Source: Diospyros lotus (Eukaryota > Streptophyta > Magnoliopsida > Ericales > Ebenaceae). Taken from it: a DNA stretch of 64,000 nucleotides. The DNA lies in the NCBI RefSeq assembly GCF_014633365.1, contig NC_068352.1:18447310-18511309 (forward strand). The letters run 5' to 3'. Shown one piece after another: positions 1-11,675 of the stretch. The position numbers were made by a program, and so were the translations under genes. Position 1 is the first letter of the stretch. Every line of letters begins with the position of its first letter. The notes under the pieces are model-generated. The model ran no database searches. It had not been told where the DNA came from and saw only the letters and a list, made by a program, of their open reading frames with translations.

Positions 1-360
1 GAGCTCAATGAATTTGTTTTTGAGCCTAATGAAGATTGTATTTTAGAAAAATATGGAGAGGAAAAAGTCCAATTAGATAGTTATATACTTAGATTTTTCA
101 GGTATGATTTATATTGTATTATTGTTACTTTTGTTTTATTGAATCTAGAACTTTTATTGAATCTAGAACTGATCTACAATAATTTATTTTCTCATGCTTA
201 ATTTCATATTTCACTTGTCATTCCATTATTGTTGCATTATTGATTTATATTGCATTATTGATGCTTTTCAATTTTGATTTAATTGAAAATAATATCAAAT
301 TACATTATAAAGTTAAAAAAAAAAAATAACAATTTTCCTAGGCCCCAACCTGGCGTCCGA
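1..360. other. Window edge, unassigned sequence with a short open stretch
   Basis: Frame 1 is open from base 1 for about 60 codons and begins with an acidic stretch, so this could be the end of an exon or a transposon ORF cut by the window edge. No family is recognised. Bases 340..357 are locally GC-rich (a ggcgtccgactag-like string), unlike the surrounding AT-rich sequence. This may be the edge of a dispersed repeat, but nothing here proves it. Confidence 0.2.
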
Positions 361-700
361 CTAGTGCCTAATATGTTTTAGAACACTATAGACAAGTACT
401 TCTGTTTGCAGTAGAAATGGGCATTCGAAGATTACAATTGCCAACCCTTTTAACACAACAAATGGAATGAAATCCAGTAGAATAACCATGTGCAAGAAAA
501 AACTGTACACCATAATTGCCTTTGAACCCACCAAAATAATGGATTTACAGCTTAGACCTGTACATTTTAGCTTCTGATGCAAGCTTTATTAATTCCTGAA
601 AGAAGATGAGTTGACCGTGTCTCAGTTTTTAACTGCATAAAACCAAGGATGAAAAACAAAAAGGTGACAAAAGAGTGAGTAAGTTTACCTCGGAAAACGA

Positions 701-2724
701 CTAGGGCTGGTGTTGGAACTTAGTTTTAAGAATTGATCTTGGCATTTTGGAAGCCAGGTGAGGAGACTTTATTCTGGTCCCTAGGTAAGAATGTGAAGAT
801 GATTTTCTAGAAGACATGGAAGGCAAAGTACGCCAGAGCCATGACTCTGATGGAGATTTCGGTAAAGGTGGGGGAAGAGGAAATTGCGAGTTCAATTCTG
901 GAGAGTCATCAACATTTTCCACTTTAGTGAGGTGTTGCTGATCTTCAATATCTGTGTGTCCACTGCTGGACAATTTTAAATTTGCAGAGGTAATCGAGTC
1001 CTGGCAGATATCTTCATTCATGCCTTCCTCATCTGATTTTCCAGTTAAGGATAGTAGAACAGAATCAACAGGGTCTAAACTTTTCAGTTGCAATACAACA
1101 TCTTTGTCCATGACATTTGAGTTCTCAAAGTCTCTGCAGGAAGAATTTACCGAGGGAATTTCTTCTGACCCACTAACTTCTGCAATAATCTCAAAATGGC
1201 TATTCACTGAGTTAGATGACCCTTTCCGATCTGAAGATGATAAACTTGACTTTGGAGAAAACAACTTGTGTACAGAATCTACATATAAAGTTTTCTCAAT
1301 CGCAGGAGTTGCTGTGAAATCCCTTATGGTGCCCCGATCAGCCAACAATTCATGAGAATCATTAGAGCTTCTTTTTTCACCTTCTTTTACCTGGGGAATA
1401 CCAGAAAATCTGTTTTCTTCACAAAAGCTAGATTGAGGTAACTCATTCTGCTGCAGTGTTATGCCACTACCCTGTAAACGACTGTAGAGTGACGTAGCTT
1501 GGAATTTCTGAAAGTTGCTCTGATTGGGGACTTGGTCAGACTTTTTCCTTGGTGCATACTTTCCTTCCAGGTCAACCTTTTGGGTTCCACCTAGTGATCT
1601 TTGCTCATGAGAACTTCCAATATGCTGCGAGGATGTAAAAATCAACCACCTGGTCAATAAGAACTTTTGACACAAGATGAACAAAGACAAGGGACAAACC
1701 GAAAACAGATAAAAGAAAACTTATGTACCTTCTTGGTTTTTTGGCTAGAAACATCAGATGTAGATCTAGCCTGTGCCTTATCAACAGGATGCCTGGATAC
1801 CCGTGTTCGCACACTCATTGCTGGTACTGGATTCAAAAGGCAAAACTTAGGTAACAACCCACAAACTGTGGTTGATAAATTTCCAGGTTCATTGTAGTCA
1901 TCCTCAGAATCATCACTTTGTTCTTCAGTGTTATCTTCGGGATAATTTGGCAAAATATTTGGCCTAGGGCGAAGGAGGGGCGGTCGTGTATGCCCACCTA
2001 TTAACTTCTTCACCTCTCTTGGTTGCTCTTGAACCGTGGGTTGCTTCCTTGAAGTATGTTGGGGTGTTTCATAAGCCATTGCCTTAGCTGCAGGTAGAAA
2101 CCGATCCATCATGAAATCCCGAGTTACTGGATCTGCTGAGAAGGCTCCAGATGGTTTGGCCACCTGTTCATCTAATCCACTCAAGCCACTTAAACTACAG
2201 TTTAAGAAGTATGACTCAGTCCTAGAAAGTGTATCAAGCGCATCTAGGTATGCTTCCTCACTGTCCCCTGAATCAGAACTCTCTTTCTCTTCCACTGCAT
2301 TTTTGGAGCTCTCAATTTTCATTGTGTTTTCCTCTATGGATGGAAGACTTAGTGAGCTAGAATCGACTTTTCCTGCTTCACTACCAGTGACAATTGAATT
2401 TTCACTAATGTTGGCATGAGCTTGTTCAACTTTCTTACTTCTCCCAGGTGGAAGCTTGGGGGCAATAGGAGGGCGTTCAAGACCCTTAGTTTGGTGTTTG
2501 CTTTCATTCTTAGGTCTCCCTGGAGACTGCTCCCATATAAAAGGAACGGTACCCGCGTTCCTCACTGGACCTGACTTCAGTTCTGATTTGTAATAAGGCA
2601 AGGGCGGTACACTAGGGAGGGAATTATCAGTCTTCTTCTTGTTATCTTTCTCTAAGGCCACGGTTGGTGAGAACCGCCTAACAGATAGAAGGGGTTGATT
2701 AAAGTCCAATTGCTTGTCCTCCAT
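701..2724 (-). CDS. DUF688-family protein, two coding exons
   Basis: The molecular role of this plant-specific family is not established. Exon 1 ends at 1729 with the donor AAG|GTACAT, and exon 2 starts at 1624 after the acceptor CTCGCAG. The 104 bp intron (1625..1728) joins the two in frame to a stop at 701, giving about 639 residues. The start at 2724 is chosen because family members begin with a block like MEDKQLxFNxPLLSVRRFS; an ATG at 2742 (645 residues) is also possible. Visible motifs are that N-terminal block, GPVRNAGTVPFIWEQSPGRPK-like sequence near residue 50, a Ser/Glu-rich acidic middle, GLLPKFCLLNPVPAM before the intron, and a basic C-terminal part with PPPLPKSPSESWLWRTLPS and SYLGTRIKSPHLASK. 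No signal peptide or membrane span is seen. A broken inverted copy lies at 10095..14095. The intact frame, consensus splice sites and family motifs make this the best functional gene candidate in the window. Confidence 0.85.
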
Positions 2725-4160
2725 CAAAGTCCTCAACAACATTAAACCAAGTGGTCCCTGCAAAGCATAAGCATCTGACTGAATGCAAGCTACAACTTAG
2801 AAAAAAACTCCAATACATTAGGCCAATACAGGAAGAAAATGGAGAAGGTAGTATCCCACTTTTGCTCTCTTATATATTCTCTTTCTTGTGTTCTGTTTTT
2901 TGGAATATATATATATATATATCATTCCTCTTTGCTTATGATGAACTCCAAAAAGGAAAAAAAAAAAAGCAGAAAAATTATGCCAACTTTTCTCCAAGAG
3001 CAAATAAAAAAGCAAAGAACATATGATGGATTAATAAATCTTGATTTCCAATTTCATGAGGGGCCATCCCAGTGAAATATAGGAGAAAAAGACCCATGCC
3101 AAGGCATGGGGTTGGTAGGGCTTTGACATATACTGTACACTATTCTTAAAATTTGCTTGAACTTGAAACTGGGATTTCCGAAAGCATGCCATGGAAATAG
3201 AAAATTTCTGTCTTTGTACGTTTCCTTCTTTATGCATTGATGCATCCAAAAACAAATGGCATTTCACGAATTCCTTAACAGACCCAATTTATTTTATTTA
3301 ACAGATTTTATTAGCTTAATATGTTCAAGAAATCAAAGACGTCCCCTCTAACTGCAAAGAAAATTCATCTTTCCAAGTCTCTGTTTCAGGTTTCCCCAAT
3401 TAAATGCTTTTAATATGTGTGCTAGCACATCCTGTGACTGATTTATCCAAATAATACATGCGTATAAATTGGGAAGGGGGGGAACAAACAATTATCAAAT
3501 TGAACAAACCCAATCCAGCATCAATCTGAATCCATCAATTTCTACTGAATTTAACTCCAGTAAAATTTATATTTGCATCCCAAATCAAAACCTCACCCAA
3601 TACATATATGCATGTACACATACACGCACATACAAATGCCCTAAATCCGAATCCTATTATTCAAGGCTGAAACTACGATTACGCTTTGCACCAAGAACAC
3701 TTCAAGATTGATCTGGAGCCATCACTTCCAATTCAACTTAAAATCCGAAAGAGTACCAAACAAAGAAATGAACTCAAATTATTTCCGCTAAATTAGCACT
3801 CCAAAAGGATCAAACAGTGGGCAAAGAAAGGGTGTTTCCGAAAATACCATCAAGACGGTCAAAGAAACCGCCGATACAGATATAACAAGCAAAGAGTAGC
3901 TTACTAGTAGTATAATGGAGTTGAGTAAGGTGTCGGTGCGTGTCGACGACACAGAGGGAAACTCTGAGAAACGGAGGATCTCGAACTGCACCGATCTGGT
4001 TTTCTTGAATAAACAAGCATCTAGAGCTGTAAATCACCAGAATAATGAAGAGAGAGAGAGAGAGAGAGAGACTTTTAGAATAAAGCACTCTGAAAGATTG
4101 TGCATGGATGTTTTGGCTGGATTCGAACTTTCCCATCGACTTCCGTTCCGTCAATGGAAA
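2725..4160 (-). promoter_or_regulatory. Probable 5' UTR, leader intron and promoter of the DUF688 gene
   Basis: Read on the minus strand, TGCTTTGCAG|GGACC is a good splice acceptor ending at 2758, just upstream of the coding start, so a leader exon and intron are likely. A GTAAGC donor candidate lies near 3905. The sequence upstream of it holds a pure CT run (AG on the plus strand, about 4046..4071), typical of plant 5' UTRs and core promoters. An (AT)n run sits near 2909..2920 in the inferred intron. The donor and the transcription start are inferred and need transcript data. Confidence 0.45.
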
Positions 4161-5804
4161 CTCGATTTCTTACTGATTTTCTTTTTTAAATAATGTTTAT
4201 ATCTATTATTTTTTATTAAAAAAATAATATTATTAATTCTTAATTGAGATGAAGGGCGTAGAAATTCATGTGAAGTGTATAGTTGTTGAAAAGGATAAAA
4301 GTGTACTTCATAAATTTTATTTTTTATAATTTAAATAAATATATAATACCAATTATATAGTTTAAATGAACTATCATATTTATTAAAGATTAGTAATATT
4401 ATTTTTTTTATCTTTAAAATATAGATCGAGCAATTAGATAAATAATACGTTAATGTTAATTCAGTAAGTTATAAATTTGATTCTCATCTTATTTAAAGGA
4501 TTAAAAATTTAATTTATAATTTATTTTTCTTAACATAATCAAAAATAAAAATATCGTGTATAAGCGATCATCCTAATAATATTGTTTTATAAAGTAAGGG
4601 GAGATTTCTTTGTTAACAAAAATCAGTGGTTTCGGGGGCAGTGGACCAACTCCACAGGATTTGATTTTTATTAATAGTGATTAATTTTCTCATTTGAATG
4701 ACACAACCACTGACGAGTAAGAATCAACCTAATAAAACGTATTCATTTACCAACCTATAAATGGCAATAATTGATACAATTCCGTATAAACAATCCATTG
4801 GTACAAGATTATTATCCGGGCAGCATTATATTATATTATATTATAGAGATAAGGATAAAGAAAGAGACCCGTTAGTTTACTTAGTGATAAATGGACTTTA
4901 TTTGTACGTACATCACTCATTTTGTATCATGTGGCGACTTTAAATGAAAAGCGAGGAAAGGTCACTGTCACACGCATTGCCAGTTGTACATTCAGCGTGA
5001 AGTCATTGAATAGTTTCCCTTCCCACCTGCAGCACATTTATTCATACTTCTGTATGTCACAGACACAGATTATATTACAGCGATGACCTCGCTGACCAGC
5101 TCATTTATTCTTCGTGTACTCACCTTCCCCTTTTTAGCTGTTTAAAAATTTCAAGAGACTAAAAGGTATTAATTATACTTCGAGTTGGAGAGCCTTTAAC
5201 TAATTGTGTACTTCTGTTATAATTTGGTGGCATGCGTGTGACAAATGAGTATGAGATTCGAATTTTATTTAAATTTTAAAAAAATTTATCAAATAATTTC
5301 TCAATTTCATAAAATTTGATATCAATTTTAATTTAAAAAGTGAAAATTTTTCTTCAAATCAAGGAATTGAAATTTTTAAAGATCGGAGTGAAAATTGAAA
5401 TTTCACTTTCATTTTTCACCTCTATCAAACGCGTCCTTAAAGTAATTTGATAAATGATAGCAAGGCGACGTATGTTTGTCACTAAACTACTATCTATTGG
5501 ATACATCTTAACTAAATTCTTTAACCTATAAAAGCTTGTAACTATGCTAGTGATGGTGTAATGTGTCACTAACAGCGAATGTAAATTGACCTACCTCAAT
5601 GACAAAATAGCCAAAACTTTGGGGAACATTTGGGTGGTTTAAAAATTTGCACCCATAATAGGAATTGTCCTCTAATGCTTCAATCAAAAGTCGCCGGAAT
5701 GGTCCCTCGTTAAGTTGGCATCATTTTTTCCCCGTTTTGGCAGTTCATCATAATTTTAGTAGATAGTAAATAAGAAGAGAGAAAAGAACAGGAAATAAGA
5801 AAGA
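4161..5804. other. AT-rich intergenic region, nothing recognised
   Basis: No long ORF, RNA gene or clear transposon end is seen. It lies upstream of the DUF688 gene and could hold distal promoter elements. Confidence 0.5.
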
Positions 5805-8800
5805 TCTTTATATATATATATATATAAAAATAGAATAGTTTAAAAAAAAAAAATTCTCCCCAAAACTTACATTAATAATTTGTATTTAGTAGTTATTGCA
5901 TTAATAATTAAAATTTTATAATTATTTTGAAATAATAAATATTAATTACTATAAAATTAATAATAAATTTTAAATACATGAATTTTTTAATATTAATCAT
6001 GGGTTTTTTAATATATTATTATGTGAATATTAAATATTTAATTAATTTATCAATCAATCAAAAATAAATATTATTTATGAAGAATATGAATAGACACTTA
6101 AAGTATTAATTAAGGAAAAAAAATTATCTATTAAATAAAATCTTATCTTTATATAATATAATAATATATAATATCTTTATATGTATAAAAGTATGATAGT
6201 TTGAAAAAAAATATTTCCTCCAAAACTTGCATTAATAATTTGCATTTAGTAGTTATTGCATTAATAATTTAAATTTTCTATTTTTTTTAAAATAATAAGT
6301 ACTAATTACTGTAAAATTAATAATGAATTTTAAATATATTAGTTTTTCAATACTAATAATAGATTTTTCAATACATTATTATGTGAATATTAAATATTTA
6401 ATTAATCTGTCAATCAATCAAAAATAAATATTGTAACGCCTCTGTTTTCCCAAAACGCGCATTACCTCGAGATTTCGGAATTTTTTTTTTTTTCAACATC
6501 ATACACATAACGTAAGTCTCCCGATATACATACCCTCATTATAATTATTTCCCGACAATCCCATTTATACATTCTCAACATATCAAAAATTAATAGACTA
6601 AGACAAGTATTATCAATCACATCAGCAGAAGCAAGATCGAAACCTCAATGACATATAACTGACACTTTTGTTTTACAAAAAATAACCGAATCGATGTTTC
6701 ACATGAAAATATCAAAATATTACATAACCTCTGAACATTGCTACGAAAGCTAAACATAGCAGCTACATCTCGATGACATTCTTTCCCTTAGCGCCACTGC
6801 TTTCACCTGGAACGTTTGAATATTCTACCGACATAGTTCAAATTAGATGTTGAATCATCTAAGTGAGAGTTTAAAAACATTTTCATGAATATATGCAAAA
6901 TCATATATAAAACCAACAAGTCCCGACATGCACCAGCCTAAGAGAATCCCACGAAGCACTTAGCGCAAACTGGGGAAAATGAAATCTCTCTAAAGACAAC
7001 ACGACCACATCGACCCATTGACAAACACAATCCTACTTAAGAGGGACAACCTTGGCATATGAATTCGAAAATCACCCCATTGTCATTGTTAGGCATTATA
7101 CTCCTACTCAGAAGCATTCCCAAAATCCAACGCAACCCTAGCCCCCAAGAGTATCACATCAGCACTATCCTCGAAATCAACGTCATCTCGGTATTAATGC
7201 TATTGCTCAAAGGAACCTAGGGTGGTGTCCACTCTCAGCCCTACCACTTGAGCCAACAACCGAGGTGGTGTCCACTATCAGCCCTGCCACTTGAGTATCG
7301 TAGGGTGAAGTCCGTCTCAGCCCTGTCCCAAATGGGTCACCTATCATTAATCCTTGGTACGCATCCCGAGTGCTGTCACTCAAGGCTACGTCGCAGGTTA
7401 ACCACCCACGTCCCACATGGACAACACATAACATGCCAATGTCGAAAAATCATAACATGCATAACTTAAAATTAACATTTCGATATATGCAATTTATCGT
7501 ACGAAATTTAATGGATGTGTAAATAACCGTTTGGACAAATCATCACAACAAACCCAGCCATAGGGATGGACACCCACAGTAAACCATTCACATGCTACTA
7601 TAAGTCTTTTCAGGTAGAACCACTCACCTTTAGACGCAACTTGATTTTCTCGAAAAGCGTGATATGCCTCGATTTGCATGCTCACCTCGAACTTCGCACG
7701 AGTCACTTCACCTTAAACCGCAAGGTACCCTAATCATCCAATAACCATCAAAATATAATTTTCTCAATTTTTCTCACATTTTCTCATTTTTCTCATTTTT
7801 TTATCACTAATAATCCAAAATAATTATTTACACAACCATTTTCTCAAATATTTTTACATAAATATACATAAAATAATTTTCCAAGAATTTTGAAAAAAAA
7901 TTAGAAATTACCTATGTGGCACGTGCCCCCACACGCGGGCGAGTGGGCTGGAGGATTTGGCTAGCGTGTGACAATCACACGCCGGTCATCTTCTTCCTTT
8001 TTTCGGTCGCCGGCGATGCTCCGATGCCTGATTTTCCTACACCGATCGAAAGCCCATCTCTAGTCGATCATGATGGTACCAACCTCCAACCGAAAAGTCT
8101 CCGATTGAGCATTTACAGGCACGACGCGACGGTCTGTCTTACTTTTCCGATCAGCCCTCGAAATACCCTCAAAACACCTTGAAAATTCACCAAACTTACT
8201 AGAAATTCTCCCCTCGCCTCAAGGATCAAAAGCCCCTTATTGGCTTCCCTCGATTCACCCTCAAAACCGAGCAATTTGATGCTCCAAATTTGGTCAAAAC
8301 CCTTGGCTATTTATAGGCCAAAACCGACCCCCACGTGGCCAATTTCTAGCCAAAACTCCTCCCACACGCCTCCTAGACCGTCCTTGGCCATGCCCTGACG
8401 AGATTTGCTGCCCAAATCTCTGGATTTTCAGGCCAAAATCACGGCCAGATCTGCCATGCTTTGGTAGTTTTTCAAAAATTACAGTTTGGCCCCCATTGAA
8501 CTTTCTTTTACATTTTGGCCCTTATCCTCAAGCCCTTGATCTTCCCAACATCATCACTAAGACCATCAATATTAGTACTTCTCTTTTCTCTCTTGAAACT
8601 TTCAAAAAATTACCGTTTTGACCTCCCTCGGGCAAATTCAGAAAATTACACTTAGGCCCGACTGATCATTTTGACCTTAAATCCACTCGATTCAACCTGA
8701 AATCACTTAAGGGTTGTTCTATATATCAAATATTAGTCATTGACACACTCTGATGACTTTTCAGATGCCTCTTACGTCGATTCAGTTTTCTCAGCCCGAT

Positions 8801-10094
8801 CGACAACTGTACCGAAAACTGTTCTCGATCCATTTTCTTTCATTACCAAAAATCATAACTTATTTTACTTGATGATGCTATACTGTTTTTCTTAATTATC
8901 TAGGGTCCGAGGTACTCCCTTCCGTCGATTCGACGATTTATTTACTTTTAAACCCCATTTTCGGTATTTTAAATTCATCCAAATTACGGGGTAATCTCAC
9001 ACGGATATGGGGTATTACAAATACTATTTATGAAGAATATTAATAGACACTTAAAGTATTAATTAAGTCACAGAACTAATTAAATGCTAAAAGTAATTAC
9101 TAAAAGTAACAGTAATTAAATGCTTGTGTTTTTCAATAAATTAAAGATAGTAATTAAATTAAAAAATTAAGCATGGGTTTTGAATACTATTTATAATATT
9201 TATTTATAACTTAATTTTAAATTCAATTAATCTTCTCATCAATTAATTAAAAATAAGTATTATTTTTTATTAATTCCTCAATTAATCTCTCAATCAATCA
9301 AAAATAAATATTATTTCTGAAGAATATGAATAGACAACTTAAACTATTAATTAAATCATAAAAAATTGTTCATTTGTATAAAATAAAAATAATTTGCATT
9401 TAGTACTTATTATTCCAAAGTAATTGTAGATCTCCTATAAAGTATTTTGAAACTTTTCATTATCAATTAAATAAATATTATTAATAGAAAATTTGAATAG
9501 ACAATTTAAATTATTAATTAAGTCATGTATAGATATATAATTTCTCAATGAATTAAAAATAAATATTATTAATAAAAAATATTTATAATATTATTTTTAA
9601 TTAATTCCTCAATTATTAAAAAATAAATAAAAATGTATGAGTTTTTCAATGTTAATTAAGATTTAACAAATCACATTTATAAGATTATGCAAGAAAATTA
9701 ACATATAATGAAAGAAAAATAAGTCAAAATTTATATTTTCAAAGTTTTGTTATTACTGCAAAAATTAAATTTCAAAATCAGATAGAAATTAAAAATTTCA
9801 AATGAATTTTTAATTAGCATTGAAAAATCCATATTTCCTCACATTTATAAATTTGTATTTATATTTATAATTTATAAATAAATATATAATATAATAAATA
9901 ATTTTATTTTAATAATTAATCAATCTCTATCTTTAATTTAATGCAAAATCAATGCATGAGTTTTTCAATACTAATTAAGATTTAAGATATTATATTTTTA
10001 AGACTAATATATACATTTTTTAATATTAATTAAAATTTAACTTTTAAATTTATTGTGATTATATCTCCCGAATGAATGCACGGGTGAACGCTAG
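5805..10094 (+). mobile_element. Helitron 1 (non-autonomous), interrupted by a solo LTR
   Basis: It starts with TCTTTATATATATATAT after an A and ends with CTAG before a T, the expected A|T insertion site. The 3' end has a short hairpin (CCCG, 10-base loop, CGGG) six bases before CTAG, as Helitrons do. A second head-like sequence (TCTTTATATGTATAAAAG) occurs at 6171, so the 5' region is partly duplicated with a ~366 bp period. No Rep/helicase coding is present. Without the nested LTR it is about 1.7 kb. The same family recurs at 23711..26060. The immediate 3' neighbour is the DUF688 pseudogene. Confidence 0.7.
6432..9019 (-). mobile_element. Solo LTR, gypsy type, nested in Helitron 1
   Basis: It begins TGTAACGCC and ends GGTATTACA, so it is bounded by TG..CA with TGTAA/TTACA inverted ends. 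The flanking 5-mers are AATAT (6427..6431) and AATAC (9020..9024), a TSD with one change. The joined flanks restore the AAATAAATATTATTTATG sequence seen in the neighbouring repeat at about 6065. No internal retroelement sequence follows, hence a solo LTR of 2588 bp. Reverse-complemented, it resembles the LTR at 49445..52050 (TGTAATACCCC start, GCGTTACA end), so the element is read as minus strand. Gypsy assignment is by resemblance, not by pol. Confidence 0.8.
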
Positions 10095-11306
10095 TAATAT
10101 ATAAGAGAGCAAAAGCGGGATACTACCACCTCCATTTTCTTCCCGTGTCGGCCTATGTATTGGAGTTTTTTCTAAGTTGTAGCTTATCGGCCTATGTATT
10201 GGAGTTTTTTCTAAGTTGTAGCTTGCAATTCAGTAAGATGCATGCTTATGCTTTGCAGGGACCACTTGGTTTAATGTTGTTGAGGACCTTGATGGAGGAC
10301 AGGCAATTGGGCTTTAATCAACCCCTTCTATCTGTTAGGCTGTTCTCACCAACACTGGCCTTAGAGAAAGATGACAAGAAGACGACTTACAATTCCCTCC
10401 CTAGTGTACCGACCTTGCCTTATTACAAATCAGAATTGAAGACAGGTCCGGTGAGGAACGCGGGTACCGTTCCTTTTATATGGGAGCAGTCTCCAGGGAG
10501 ACCTAAGAATGAAAGCGAACACTAAACTAAGGGTCTTGAACGCCCTCCTATTGCCCCCAAGCTTTTCCACCTGGAAGAAGTAAGAAAGTTGAACAAGCTC
10601 ATGTTAACATTAGTAAAAATTCAATTGTCACTGGTAGTGAAGCAGGAAAAGTCGCTTCTAGCTCACAAAGTGTTCCATAGAGGAAAACACAATGAAAATT
10701 GAGAGCACCAAAGATGCAGTGGAAGAGAAAGAGAGTTCTGATTCAGGGCACAGTGAGGAAGGATACCTAGATGCGCTTGATACACTTTCTAGGATTGAGT
10801 CATGCTTCTTAGACTCACTACAAGAAAAATGAATATTGCCGGCGAAATTTTCCTAACGGTTTAAATAACTATCGGGAAAACACCATAATCCCCGACAGTT
10901 TTGAAAATCGTCGGTGATTTAACACAATCCCAGACAGTTTTAAAAAATCGCCGGCTATGGCATATACATATCCGGCGGTTTTAAAAAACCGCCGGTTATG
11001 TTGACCCATCCCCGGTGGTTTTGAAACCGCTGGGAATATGATTTATATAACACCCCCAAAATTCCCCCCGCCCCCGCCCAAATCTTCCCCTCATCTCATT
11101 CTCTTCCAAAATCCCCCTTACGCACAAACCCTAACCCTTTCTCGCTCGCGCCTCACCGTGTCTCTGTCCCTCGCTCTCGTCGCTGAGTCGCTGCCTCCCT
11201 CGCCCTCGCTCACCCTCATTTGCTCGCCTCGCCCTCGCTCACCCTCGCTCTCGTCTCGCTTTATCGCTTCTGCCTACTACTCCATAATAGTGACTGTAAG
11301 TTTAAG

Positions 11307-11388
11307 CGCGACGTCGATACCGGTGTCACGCTCCTTGACACCTCCAAGAGCTTCGACCCTCACACCAATGAGATCCTCCTCGTCAATG
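11307..11388 (+). pseudogene. Captured aldo-keto reductase exon fragment
   Basis: The frame reads DVDTGVTLLDTSKSFDPHTN followed by EILLVN. This matches the N-terminal strand/loop of plant aldo-keto reductases (GVTLLDTSDxYGPHTNEILLGKAL; the Asp of LDTSD is catalytic in the family). Here that Asp position reads Lys and the Tyr-Gly pair is lost, so it cannot encode an enzyme. It lies inside the CACTA element next to an 'aaaccctaaccctttctc' leader-like stretch. Assignment is from memory of the motif. Confidence 0.55.
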
Positions 11389-11474
11389 TCAATTATGCTT
11401 CGTTTTCTGTGGTTTTTTGATTTTTGATTATTTTTTTGAGTTCTGGACGAATCGAATTCGAAATCGGAGCGAGT

Positions 11475-11560
11475 ATGGTGATGGCGAGCTTGGCTAGACG
11501 GAAGGCTTCGCATCTCTTCTGCAATTCCTTCTCTTTCGACATTTTCAGGTACTCCCTCTC
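11475..11560 (+). pseudogene. Captured first-exon fragment of mitochondrial dihydrolipoamide dehydrogenase
   Basis: The reading begins MVMASLARRKASHLF and continues to DIFRYSLSLTS. This is very like the mitochondrial targeting peptide of plant mtLPD proteins (MAMASLARRKA ... FRFSFSLTR). A GT donor-like site (TTCAG|GTACT) follows the DIF codons. Nothing of the FAD domain follows, so this is a transit-peptide exon carried by the CACTA element. Expression as a targeting fusion is possible in principle, but nothing downstream supports it. Confidence 0.55.
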
Positions 11561-11675
11561 TCTCACCTCCTTCTCCAAAGAGGTTCAATTGGGAATTTTC
11601 TGTCGCGATTTATGCCCTCTCTCTCACCTCCTTCTCCAAAGAGGTTCAATTGGGAATTTTCTGTCGCAATTTATG
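11554..11675. repeat. 61 bp direct tandem duplication inside CACTA
   Basis: Two nearly identical units start at CCCTCTCTCTCACC (11554 and 11615) and differ at about one base (gcgattt/gcaattt). The duplication follows the mtLPD-like exon fragment. Confidence 0.85.
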
